Shown: positions 1-7,201 of the stretch, piece after piece
Position numbering within the stretch: position 1 is the stretch's first letter
How the letters are laid out: each line of letters starts with the position of its first letter
Origin: Sulfitobacter sp. THAF37
Lineage (GTDB): Bacteria; Pseudomonadota; Alphaproteobacteria; Rhodobacterales; Rhodobacteraceae
Direction of reading: 5' to 3'
Assembly (NCBI RefSeq): GCF_009363555.1
Contig: NZ_CP045372.1
Span: 496,001 to 560,000, forward strand
DNA length: 64,000 nucleotides
Position numbers and translations under genes: made by a program
The notes under the pieces: generated by a model
Told to the model about the DNA's origin: nothing
The model's database searches: none
The model's input: only the letters and a program-made list of their open reading frames with translations

Positions 1-780
1 GGAACGACCGGCGAAGGGCCGTCTTTCGGCCTCACAGAACGCATGCGCGCCCTCGAAGGTCTGATCGCTGATGGCATTGCGCCATCAGCTTTGATCGTGG
101 GAACCGGCTGCGCGTCCATCGAAGACACAGCCGCTTTGACCAAACATGCAACGGATCAAGGGTGCGCAGGCACGCTGATCCACCCGCCTTTCTTTTTCAG
201 GCCAGCTGATGATGATGGTGTGATTGAATTCTACTCAGGTTTGGTTGATCAGCTGGGATCTGAAGTCAGGAATATCGTGTTCTACCACTTCCCCGAAGCA
301 ACAGGTGCGGGGATCGGTATTCGCACCATCCGGCACCTTTTATCCGCTTATCCCGGCGTGTTCTCAGGTATCAAAGACAGCTCTGGCGACCTATCGGCAA
401 CGCTTGAATATGTTACTCAGTTCCCCGAGCTTTCAGTGTTCACCGGGGATGACAACCTGCTCTGGCCGGTTCTTGAAGCTGGTGGGCACGGCGCAATTAC
501 GGCCACGGCAAATTTACTTCCGGCTGAACTTTTCGAAATATCTGAGGGTTGGCGAGCTAACTCCCCCAGTGCTCGGGCGGCGCAATCTCGCATGGAATTA
601 GCTTGGGTTGAAACTCTGCTAAAATTGCCGGTTACCCAAGCCGTGAAAGAGGTGCTTGCCCATCGGTCTAGGAATGGAAACTGGCGAACTCTTCGCCCTC
701 CATTGCGCCCATTGTCCGATGCCGACCAGCAGTTTCTGGCCGCGCGAGGAGAAACTAACTTTTGGAATTTCCCCACATAG
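1..780 (+). CDS. Dihydrodipicolinate synthase/N-acetylneuraminate lyase family aldolase (5' end outside window)
   Basis: Class I aldolase of the DapA/NanA family, truncated at its N-terminus by the window edge: the frame is open from base 1 and already encodes the GTTGEGPSF-type pyruvate-binding loop. The Schiff-base lysine lies in SGIKDSSG. The usual YNxP catalytic tyrosine loop reads YHFP here, so the tyrosine is kept but the neighbouring residue differs from typical DapA. Such paralogues are often 2-keto-3-deoxy sugar or amino-acid aldolases rather than lysine-biosynthesis enzymes, so the substrate is open. The gene looks less GC-rich than its neighbours, and nothing on its right is functionally related. 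Family assignment is solid; the specific reaction is unknown. Confidence 0.85.
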   Translation, partial: GTTGEGPSFGLTERMRALEGLIADGIAPSALIVGTGCASIEDTAALTKHATDQGCAGTLIHPPFFFRPADDDGVIEFYSGLVDQLGSEVRNIVFYHFPEATGAGIGIRTIRHLLSAYPGVFSGIKDSSGDLSATLEYVTQFPELSVFTGDDNLLWPVLEAGGHGAITATANLLPAELFEISEGWRANSPSARAAQSRMELAWVETLLKLPVTQAVKEVLAHRSRNGNWRTLRPPLRPLSDADQQFLAARGETNFWNFPT

Positions 781-1027
781 CACGCAAATGCCAATGGTAT
801 CAGACCACCTTACCGCTCCCAATTCCCGACCTCTGTGTTTTGTTCCAACGCTTATCGGTAGATTTATCAGTATCCCAATACCGGACATTCGTTCAGCGCG
901 CAGCATCAGTGAGTCTGGGCTCCTTCCCGTCCTTCGCCGCATCCGGCACCAAGGTCCGGTTTGCCGATCCGGGGTCGGTTCCCGACATCAAGGTCAAGAC
1001 TGCCTGACATGCGACGGCCTGCGCGGT

Positions 1028-1053
1028 CCGGGGCGGGCGGGCACCCGCCCCGG
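1028..1053 (-). terminator. GC-rich hairpin after the copper chaperone gene
   Basis: A perfect 10-bp stem (CCGGGGCGGG paired with CCCGCCCCGG) with a 6-nt loop lies 5 bp beyond the stop codon of the minus-strand PCu(A)C gene. No T-run follows, so it is either a weak intrinsic terminator or an mRNA 3' stabiliser. Confidence 0.45.
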
Positions 1054-1058
1054 CAGGG

Positions 1059-1520
1059 TCAGTCGCCGTGCGACATGGCGCCGTGGTCGGGCTTGCGCTC
1101 GTGGTCCACGGGGATCATCACCTGCATCTCGCCCGCCTTTTCAAAGGTCAGCGTCACGGCGATTTCATCCCCCTGTTCCAGCGGGGCATTCAGCCCCATG
1201 AACATCACGTGGTCGCCGCCGCGGGCCAGCTGGTGCATCCCCCCCGCCGGAACCGCGATGCCGTCCTCGATCTCGGTCATGCGCATCACGCCGTTTTCGT
1301 CCTCGTTGTGGGTGTGCAGTTCGACTTTGCCTGCCACGTCGGAGGACGCGGCGATCAGGCGGTCGTCCTCGGCCCCGTCGTTCGTCAGCGTCATGAAGGC
1401 CGCCCCCGTGACGGAGGACGGCGTGGAGCTGCGCACATAGGCGTCCTTGACCGTGATGTCGGCAAGGGCGGGCGCGGCAAGAAGGGTCGCAGCCACGGCT
1501 GCGGTCAGAAAGCGTGTCAT
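1059..1520 (-). CDS. Periplasmic copper chaperone PCu(A)C
   Basis: A 153-residue exported protein of the PCu(A)C family, which carries Cu(I) in the periplasm and delivers it to the CuA centre of cytochrome oxidase. The first ~20 residues (MTRFLTAAVAATLLAAPALA) are a clear Sec signal peptide. The expected His/Met copper ligands are present: an HTH...MRM stretch and, about 20 residues later, MHQ...HVMFM. The start was placed at 1520 because upstream in-frame sequence has no signal-like character. A DUF2946-like gene lies 40 bp upstream on the same strand, a common pairing in copper-handling loci. Confidence 0.9.
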   Translation of the reverse strand: MTRFLTAAVAATLLAAPALADITVKDAYVRSSTPSSVTGAAFMTLTNDGAEDDRLIAASSDVAGKVELHTHNEDENGVMRMTEIEDGIAVPAGGMHQLARGGDHVMFMGLNAPLEQGDEIAVTLTFEKAGEMQVMIPVDHERKPDHGAMSHGD

Positions 1521-1560
1521 GTGTTCTATCCTTGGTTCGTCTGATTGGGAAATGATTGGA

Positions 1561-1902
1561 TCAGACGACCGCGGGCGGCGCGCGGCTGGGCGGCGTGGGC
1601 CGCTGGGCGGCACGCGGCGGCTGCACCGCCTCGGTGCGCCCCTGCCCGAGGAACACCAGCCGCCGGGGCAGCAGCACGGGCGGCACATCCCCTGCAAACA
1701 CGATGTTCAGCGCGGAATCCGGGCAGATGTGGGGCGCGCCCGTCGGATTGCCCTGCGCATCGACGTAGACCGCCAGGGGGCCCGTCCCCGTGCACAGCAC
1801 CAGCTGCCCGGTTGCCGCAGCAGACCCGCGCGCCACCGCCATGCTCTGGCTGGTGAGCGCCAGCATCAGTGCCAGCAGAAAGGAAGAAAATGTGCGCATC
1901 AT
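1561..1902 (-). CDS. Small exported protein, DUF2946-like
   Basis: A 113-residue protein starting MMRTFSSFLLALMLALTSQS, a likely signal peptide or N-terminal membrane anchor. The core pattern (LVLCTGTG, then a short hydrophilic strand and APHICPDS) resembles DUF2946 proteins, which typically have a CTG motif and a later C-P-D motif. DUF2946 genes often neighbour copper and heme transport genes, and the next gene downstream here is the PCu(A)C chaperone. A role in copper handling is an inference from context. The tail is rich in Pro, Arg and Ala. Either of two adjacent ATGs (1902 or 1899) may be the start. Confidence 0.65.
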   Translation of the reverse strand: MMRTFSSFLLALMLALTSQSMAVARGSAAATGQLVLCTGTGPLAVYVDAQGNPTGAPHICPDSALNIVFAGDVPPVLLPRRLVFLGQGRTEAVQPPRAAQRPTPPSRAPPAVV

Positions 1903-1952
1903 CGCCCCCGTTCTATCCGCACCGCACGGCGATGACGAGGTGCGAAAACGAC

Positions 1953-1979
1953 GCAACCCCGGGCGGGACCCGGGGTTGC
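1953..1979 (-). terminator. Intrinsic terminator of rpmB
   Basis: A perfect 11-bp stem (GCAACCCCGGG paired with CCCGGGGTTGC) with a 5-nt loop lies 24 bp past the rpmB stop codon. On the minus strand it is followed by GTCGTTTTC. This is a good rho-independent terminator, separating rpmB from the DUF2946-like gene. Confidence 0.8.
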
Positions 1980-2003
1980 AGTGTCGGCGACAGGAAGGGC
2001 TGA

Positions 2004-2303
2004 TCAGCTCAGCACGTCGGCTTCCATGCCGGATTTCTTGATCGCTTTCTTGATCTTCAGCGCATTGGCGGACAGATCGGTGTCTTTCGCCTTGGCCAAG
2101 AACTTGTCCAGACCGCCACGGTGGTCGACGGACCGCAGGGCATGCGCGGAGATCCGCAGCTTGAACGACCGGCCCAGCGCCTCCGACTGGAGGGTGGTAT
2201 CGTTCAGGTTCGGCAGAAAGCGACGCCGCGTCTTGTTGTTGGCGTGGCTTACGTTGTTGCCCGTCATCGGGCCTTTTCCGGTCAGTTCGCAAACACGCGA
2301 CAT
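2004..2303 (-). CDS. rpmB: 50S ribosomal protein L28
   Basis: A 99-residue protein beginning [21 protein letters not shown] with the [11 protein letters not shown] segment, the hallmark of L28 (the long form of about 95-100 residues seen in alphaproteobacteria). It is a component of the large ribosomal subunit. The start at 2303 gives the canonical [10 protein letters not shown]-terminus. The gene is monocistronic: a strong terminator follows it, and the divergent gene upstream encodes phosphatidylcholine synthase. Confidence 0.97.
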   Translation of the reverse strand: MSRVCELTGKGPMTGNNVSHANNKTRRRFLPNLNDTTLQSEALGRSFKLRISAHALRSVDHRGGLDKFLAKAKDTDLSANALKIKKAIKKSGMEADVLS

Positions 2304-2544
2304 GGCTTCATCCTTTGTTTTAGTGGTGTGGCAGCGCGGCCCGCTGCAACACATAAAAGGGGCCGCGCAATGCGACCCGAAAACTTGTTCACTGGCCTTA
2401 GTGGGAATCAGCTTTGCCGTCAAGTCGGACCGGCCCGCAAAAAAGACCTCAAAGCCCTGCAAATGTCGCGGCAAGCGACGCAGGCTGCAAAATTCCCTTT
2501 CATCCGGCTGAGCGATTTGTCACACCTTGAGGATGAGTATTCAC

Positions 2545-3228
2545 ATGCGCGCCCTTCTCGTCCACCTCTTCACCGCCACCGGTGCCGTTTTTGCCATGCT
2601 GGCGATGCTGGCGGCGGTGGACGGCAAATGGGACCTGATGTTTCTCTGGCTGGTGGTCGCCTTCTTCGTCGATGGCATCGACGGGCCGCTGGCGCGCAAA
2701 TACGACGTCAAGACCAACGCGCCCGAGTTCGACGGCGTGCTGCTGGACCTGATCATCGACTACCTGACCTATGTGTTCATCCCCGCCTTCGCGCTGTTCA
2801 CCTCGGGCCTGATGAGCGGGTGGAGCGGCTGGGTCATGATCATCATCGTCACCTTCGCATCCGCCATGTATTTCTGCGACACACGGATGAAGACGAAGGA
2901 CAATTCCTTCTGGGGCTTTCCCGGCTGCTTCAACATGCTGGTGCTGGTGCTGTTCGCGCTGACGCCGTCGTGGTGGATCTGCCTGATCATCGTCACGGTC
3001 CTGTCGGTGGCGATGTTCCTGCCGATCAAGTTCGTCCACCCCGTCCGCACCGAGCGGTGGCGCGCGGTCACACTGCCGATGGCGCTGGCCTGGACCGTCT
3101 TTGCCGGCTGGGCCGCCTGGGGCAACTTCGACGCGTCCAGCTGGTCACACTGGGGGCTGGTGGTCACGTCGGTCTACCTCACGCTGGCGGGTGCCGTGCA
3201 GCAGGCGTTCTTCGACCCCAAGGACTGA
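2545..3228 (+). CDS. pcs: Phosphatidylcholine synthase
   Basis: An integral membrane CDP-alcohol phosphatidyltransferase that makes phosphatidylcholine directly from CDP-diacylglycerol and choline, a pathway of bacteria that associate with eukaryotes or use choline. The family signature DGxxAR...GxxxDxxxD is visible (DGPLAR, then DGVLLDLIID). About seven or eight hydrophobic helices span the ~227 residues, matching Pcs length. ATGs at 2533 and 2545 are both possible. GAGG sits about 12 bp before 2545 but directly abuts 2533, so 2545 is slightly preferred. The gene is divergent from rpmB and followed by a long non-coding gap. Confidence 0.93.
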   Translation: MRALLVHLFTATGAVFAMLAMLAAVDGKWDLMFLWLVVAFFVDGIDGPLARKYDVKTNAPEFDGVLLDLIIDYLTYVFIPAFALFTSGLMSGWSGWVMIIIVTFASAMYFCDTRMKTKDNSFWGFPGCFNMLVLVLFALTPSWWICLIIVTVLSVAMFLPIKFVHPVRTERWRAVTLPMALAWTVFAGWAAWGNFDASSWSHWGLVVTSVYLTLAGAVQQAFFDPKD

Positions 3229-3377
3229 AGTTTGAGGACGGGAAGGCTGGCACCGCACCGACGGGACCGCTGCCAAGCCTGCCTGCCGGACTTAACCATG
3301 CCTTGCGGCGGTTGGCGGCATTGACCCCATGTTCTATTCTCAAAGCGAAGACCTGTCGCCAAAGCAAAGCTTTGGCA

Positions 3378-3434
3378 GCGCCCGAACCGCCCCCACGGGG
3401 CGGGCGCTACTCGCCCACCCCTCGGTTCGGGCGC
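3378..3434. repeat. 12-bp inverted repeat
   Basis: GCGCCCGAACCG at 3378-3389 is repeated as its exact reverse complement CGGTTCGGGCGC at 3423-3434, separated by 33 bases that are themselves C/G-rich. Transcribed, it would form a stable stem-loop. Confidence 0.75.
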
Positions 3435-3463
3435 GATCTGTTTCGGATGTCGGACATGACCGC

Positions 3464-3791
3464 TTCGTCCGCACACCTGACCTTCGCTTGCCGTGTAGAC
3501 AAGGTCCGGATCGAGACCTTTGCAGACCTTCGTTCACACACCCCGGCACGGAATCGAGGCCGCCTGCGGCGGCCGCCGTGCCAGCGCCGGACCGACCCCA
3601 TGGGCCGGCGCTTTGGCTGAGCCTGGTGCATAGCATCGAGCGAAGATGTAGTTGGCTGCGATAAAGTGCGTCAGCTCGAATGTTGGAAGCGCCGTCCCCC
3701 GGTCCGGCGCTGGCACGGCGGAGCGACGTCCTCTTCGTCCGCACATCCGCCCTTCGCGCGCCTTGCAGTTAAGGTCCGGATCAAACCCTTA
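3464..3791. repeat. Imperfect direct repeat, two ~55-bp copies
   Basis: Copies at about 3464-3518 and 3737-3791 share TTCGTCCGCACA, then CCTTCGC, then AAGGTCCGGATC in the same order and spacing, with scattered substitutions. The copies are 273 bp apart and flank the 22-bp inverted repeat. The level of divergence suggests an old duplication or two insertions of one small element. Confidence 0.7.
3573..3721. repeat. 22-bp perfect inverted repeat
   Basis: Arm 3573-3594 (containing CCGTGCCAGCGCCGGACCG) is matched by its exact reverse complement at 3700-3721, with 105 bases between. The arms lie between the two copies of the longer direct repeat. The spacing is too short for an insertion sequence with a transposase, but it fits a MITE-like or degenerate element. 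Confidence 0.75.
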
Positions 3792-3933
3792 TGAGCCGAG
3801 GCGCAAGCCGGGCGGGTACGCCGCAGCGCCAGTCCAAGCTTCTGACAACGCAAGCAATCGGCAGGGCCACATTTCCGCTTGACCTCAACCTTGGTTGAGC
3901 CGCCATCAAGGGGCAGACCGCAAAGGATTGCCC

Positions 3934-5397
3934 ATGACTGCCCAGCCCACCCCCGACCCACAACCCGAATATGTGCCCTGGCGCGAGTTCCTCGGCGCAG
4001 GTTATACCGCGCCACTGATACTGGTGTCGCTTGGCGTCTGGCTGCATGCCGCAGACAGCCTCGTCGTCGCCACGATGCTGCCCGCCATCGTGGCCGAGAT
4101 CGGCGGGGCGGCCTATGTCAGCTGGACCGTCTCGATCTATGAAATCGGCTCGATCGTCGCGGGGGCGGCCAGCGCGCTGCTGGCCCTGCGCCACGGGCTG
4201 CGGGTGCCGATGGCGGGGGCCGCGCTGTGTTTCGCCCTGGGCTGCGCGCTGTCGGCGATCAGCGCGTCGATGGGGCTGGTGCTGGTGGGTCGCGGCCTTC
4301 AGGGGCTGGGCGGCGGCGGGCTGGTGGCGCTGTCCTTCATCGCCATCGGCGCCCTTTTTCCCCGCAGGCTGGCGGCACGGACACTGGCGGTCGTCTCGGC
4401 TTTCTGGGGTCTTTCCGCCTTTCTCGGTCCCCTTCTGGGCGGATTGTTCGTGGAATATGCCACCTGGCGCTGGGGGTTCGCCTTTTTCGCGGCGCAGGCG
4501 CTGGGGCTGGGCCTGTGGATCGCCCTGCGCTCCGAGGCGGAGCAGACGACCGCGCGGGACGACACCCCCGGCCCCTTTCCGCTGTTCCGGCTGGCGGTGC
4601 TGTGCGGCGCGGTTGTGCTGATCTCGGCCGGTGGCGTCCGGGTGGAGGTGCTGCGCAGCACGTTTCTGATCCTGGCGGGGGGCGCCTGCCTGTGGTGGTT
4701 CCTGTGGCGCGATGCCCGCGCCGGTGCCGCACGGCTGCTGCCCGCCGCCCCGCTGGACCCGCGAAGGGCCACGGGGGCGACCCTGCTGATGCTGCTGTGC
4801 ATGTCGATGGCCACCATCGGCCTGCTGGCCTACGGGCCGCTGCTGATGACGCTGATCCACGGCATGTCGGCGCTGACCGCCGGCTACATCGTCGCCGCCT
4901 CTTCCATCGGGTGGACCCTGACGGCGGTGACGGTCAGCGGCTCGCCAGAGCGGCGCGACCGGTTGTGGATCGGGCTGGGCATGACGATGACGGCGCTCAG
5001 CGTGGCGGGGTTCGCCTATGCGATACCCCACGGACCGCTGTGGCTGATCGCCCTGTTCGCGGCGATCGAGGGCGGTGGCTTCGGGCTTGCCTGGACCTTT
5101 ATCCTGCGCCGCATCACGGCACTGGTCCCGGCAGAGGAAGCGACCCGCGTGTCCGGCGCCATCCCCACCGTGCAGCGCGTGGGCTATGCCCTGGGCGCGG
5201 CCTATGTGGGGATCGTGGTCAACGCCAGCGGCTTTCTGGAGATGGAAGGCGCCGCCGATGCCGCCCATGTGGCGCGGGTGCTGTTCCTGGCCAGCCTGCC
5301 GCTCGCCGGGGTCGGCCTGATCGCGATGATCGGCTTGCTGCGGCGCCACCCGCATGACGAAAGGCTTCAGATGAGCAGCCCCGCCGCCCCCTCGTGA
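3934..5397 (+). CDS. MFS transporter, multidrug-efflux type
   Basis: A 487-residue polytopic membrane protein of the major facilitator superfamily, related to the DHA-type drug/proton antiporters. Hydrophobic helices begin at about residue 20. The TM2 to TM4 region has RHGLRVPMAGAAL and GRGLQGLGGGG, the latter resembling motif C/antiporter signatures. The ATG at 3934 has AAAGGA 6-7 bp upstream and was preferred over an in-frame GTG/ATG further up. The 3' end overlaps the convergent ogt gene by 31 bp. The substrate cannot be told from sequence. Confidence 0.85.
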   Translation: MTAQPTPDPQPEYVPWREFLGAGYTAPLILVSLGVWLHAADSLVVATMLPAIVAEIGGAAYVSWTVSIYEIGSIVAGAASALLALRHGLRVPMAGAALCFALGCALSAISASMGLVLVGRGLQGLGGGGLVALSFIAIGALFPRRLAARTLAVVSAFWGLSAFLGPLLGGLFVEYATWRWGFAFFAAQALGLGLWIALRSEAEQTTARDDTPGPFPLFRLAVLCGAVVLISAGGVRVEVLRSTFLILAGGACLWWFLWRDARAGAARLLPAAPLDPRRATGATLLMLLCMSMATIGLLAYGPLLMTLIHGMSALTAGYIVAASSIGWTLTAVTVSGSPERRDRLWIGLGMTMTALSVAGFAYAIPHGPLWLIALFAAIEGGGFGLAWTFILRRITALVPAEEATRVSGAIPTVQRVGYALGAAYVGIVVNASGFLEMEGAADAAHVARVLFLASLPLAGVGLIAMIGLLRRHPHDERLQMSSPAAPS

Positions 5398-5822
5398 CGC
5401 AAGAGCGCCACCTTGGTCTCGACCCCGCCGCGGCCCGAAAACCCGGTCAGCGCCCTGGCCCCCATGACCCGGTGGCAGGGGATGATCACCGGGATCGGAT
5501 TGCCGCCACAGGCCTGCCCCACCGCCTGCGCGGGCACGCCCAGATCGCGCGCAATCTCACCGTAGGTGCGGGTATGGCCAAAGGGGATCGCGGCGATGGC
5601 GGCGCAGACCCGGCGTTGCAAATCGGAGCCCGCGACCCGCAGCGGCAGATCGAAAACCTGCAGCCTGCCCGCGTCATAGGCTGCAAGCTGGCGCACCGCC
5701 TCTGCCAGCAGGTCGCTGCTGTCGGGCTGCGCGGTGGTCCCCCAGCCGACAGCGACAATCGCGCCATCCTGTTCCGTCAGGGTCAGATCGCCAAACCGGG
5801 TGGAGACATGGGTGCGTTTCAT
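5367..5822 (-). CDS. ogt: Methylated-DNA--protein-cysteine methyltransferase
   Basis: A suicide DNA-repair enzyme that transfers the alkyl group from O6-alkylguanine (and O4-alkylthymine) to its own cysteine. The acceptor cysteine is in IIPCHRVMG. The upstream helix-turn-helix segment IPFGHTRTYGEIARDLG and the downstream LTGFSGRGGVETK match the family. The 151-residue length fits a single-domain Ogt. The ATG at 5822 gives MKRTHVSTRFGDLTL, a natural N-terminus; in-frame sequence upstream looks non-coding. Its last 31 bases overlap the 3' end of the MFS gene tail-to-tail. Confidence 0.93.
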   Translation of the reverse strand: MKRTHVSTRFGDLTLTEQDGAIVAVGWGTTAQPDSSDLLAEAVRQLAAYDAGRLQVFDLPLRVAGSDLQRRVCAAIAAIPFGHTRTYGEIARDLGVPAQAVGQACGGNPIPVIIPCHRVMGARALTGFSGRGGVETKVALLRHEGAAGLLI

Positions 5823-5946
5823 GGGGCCAGAATGGCGCGGAACGCCTGCCCGCTCAATCCGGAACCTGCGGTTAACACGACGGGCAGCACCGCCGGGCGG
5901 CTTTATGACAGCAGGAACGACCGATAACGGTGAGCCTGTTCCCGCC

Positions 5947-6723
5947 CTACATTTTGACGGCACTTAACCGATAGTAAGTGATCGAAAAGAAGAAGCGCCC
6001 CTGGCGCGCAAGCGCGACCTGCTCATCGAACCAGGCCGTTGTCTCAGCCTCGGACATATGGCCGTTTTCAACCGCATAGCGCGACATGAGATGCATCAGC
6101 ATGAAAGCGATACCGTCAGGCCGCAGCGTCACATCACAGAAGTTAAAAGGTTCGACTTCTATGGCTGCAAAACCGGCATCTCGTGTCAGCCTGGGCCAGA
6201 GCGCAGCGACGCGCGCCTCGGTGTAGTGGTGATCCCAGGCGGCCAGAACACGCTGCATTCGGTCAGCGTCTTCGGAAAACCAGTCCAATGTCTTGCACCC
6301 GGTGTCCACGGCAACAAACCTGCCGCCAGTGCGCAGGACGCGGTGGGCTTCGCGAATGGCTGAAGGAATGTCCGAAAGGTATTCGAGTACTTGCACCGCT
6401 ACCGCTTTGTCGACTTCGCCGTCTCGCAAGGGAAGCCTGTCAGCCAAACCATCCTTGATTCGTGCAGTTGGAAATGCCGCACAGCGTGCCGAGGCGGGGG
6501 CCCGCATGTCCTTGCTGGGGTCAACTCCGATAACTTGCCCTGACTGTCCGATGGCACGCGCGATTTCTTCGGTCAGCAGACCATTCCCGCAACCGATGTC
6601 GACGACCTTATCACCTTCGGCAAGGTGGAGAGCATCAAAGGCTTTGCGCCTTCGCCGCGCAACGTCGCCTCCCTGATAGGCCACCTCAAGCAGCTTGATT
6701 GTTTCTTCATCAAATTCCAGCAT
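5947..6723 (-). CDS. Class I SAM-dependent methyltransferase (UbiE/ArsM-like)
   Basis: A 258-residue cytosolic methyltransferase. The SAM-binding motif I is VVDIGCGNGLLTEEIA (about residues 40-55), with the acidic loop GVDPS following and a motif-IV-like VLEYLSDIP and RVLRTGGRF. It resembles UbiE/arsenite-methyltransferase type enzymes in the SAM domain. No cysteine trio of the ArsM kind is seen, so an arsenic role is not supported. The C-terminal 80 residues (after TRDAGF) are family-specific. The gene seems less GC-rich than the neighbouring ileS and may have been acquired. The substrate is unknown. Confidence 0.8.
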   Translation of the reverse strand: MLEFDEETIKLLEVAYQGGDVARRRRKAFDALHLAEGDKVVDIGCGNGLLTEEIARAIGQSGQVIGVDPSKDMRAPASARCAAFPTARIKDGLADRLPLRDGEVDKAVAVQVLEYLSDIPSAIREAHRVLRTGGRFVAVDTGCKTLDWFSEDADRMQRVLAAWDHHYTEARVAALWPRLTRDAGFAAIEVEPFNFCDVTLRPDGIAFMLMHLMSRYAVENGHMSEAETTAWFDEQVALARQGRFFFSITYYRLSAVKM

Positions 6724-7201
6724 CGCCCACCCCAGCCTCGCCCACCCAAGCCTGGTAATGCATACATGAAAAATGCACCCCCAGCAGCATTTTCGATGAA
6801 TGACCGCCTGACCCTGGCTCTTCCCGCCTTCGGACCAGCGATCTGACAGGAAGGTCGGGTTCGCCCGGGATCAGACTGTATCCGCAAGCACCGATACCCG
6901 CACGAGGCCCAGGGCCCCTGCGGTGTCGCTGCAGTCTGGCTGAATATGGAAAGGAGCCGGTAAAGGTGGCGGCGCCGCCAGATTCGGAAAAACGAGACAG
7001 GGCATGGCCCTGCACCCTGAACGGTTCAGCGTGGCGCGCGCGCTTTGCGCGCCTCTGCTCCTGTGGTGCCGAAAGGTGGAAAGTCTTCCGGCGGTCAATC
7101 GCGATTGGTCTGGGGTTCTAGGCACCGCGGGTTAAGGCCGGGTGTGCCCTCCGTGCGGGCGGGGGCGGCGCCGCGCAACAGCCGCGCCGCCCCGAGGGCT
7201 G
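6724..7201 (-). other. 478-bp gap between methyltransferase and ileS
   Basis: No gene is recognisable. It contains a GGCGCGC/GCGCGCC stem (7033-7053) and, next to the ileS stop, the 10-bp hairpin listed separately. The methyltransferase promoter must lie here, but I cannot point to convincing -35/-10 boxes. Confidence 0.5.
7162..7193 (-). terminator. Hairpin downstream of ileS
   Basis: GGGGCGGCGC pairs perfectly with GCGCCGCCCC around a 12-nt loop, 8 bp past the ileS stop on the minus strand. It lacks a U-tract, so termination efficiency is uncertain. Confidence 0.45.

Larger units (their letters stand above)
3229..3933 (+). other. 705-bp non-coding gap rich in repeats
   Basis: No convincing gene is seen on either strand: open frames here lack homology-like composition and ribosome-binding sites. 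The gap holds a 12-bp inverted repeat (3378-3434), a ~55-bp imperfect direct repeat (3464-3518 and 3737-3791) and a 22-bp perfect inverted repeat (3573-3721), listed separately. It looks like degenerate repeat-element DNA rather than a lost protein gene. Confidence 0.6.

Noticed and set aside
3781..5355. 524-codon open frame antisense to the MFS gene
   Set aside because: Composition is Gln/His/Arg/Gly-rich with no domain, a typical shadow of a high-GC gene; the sense frame has clear transporter features.
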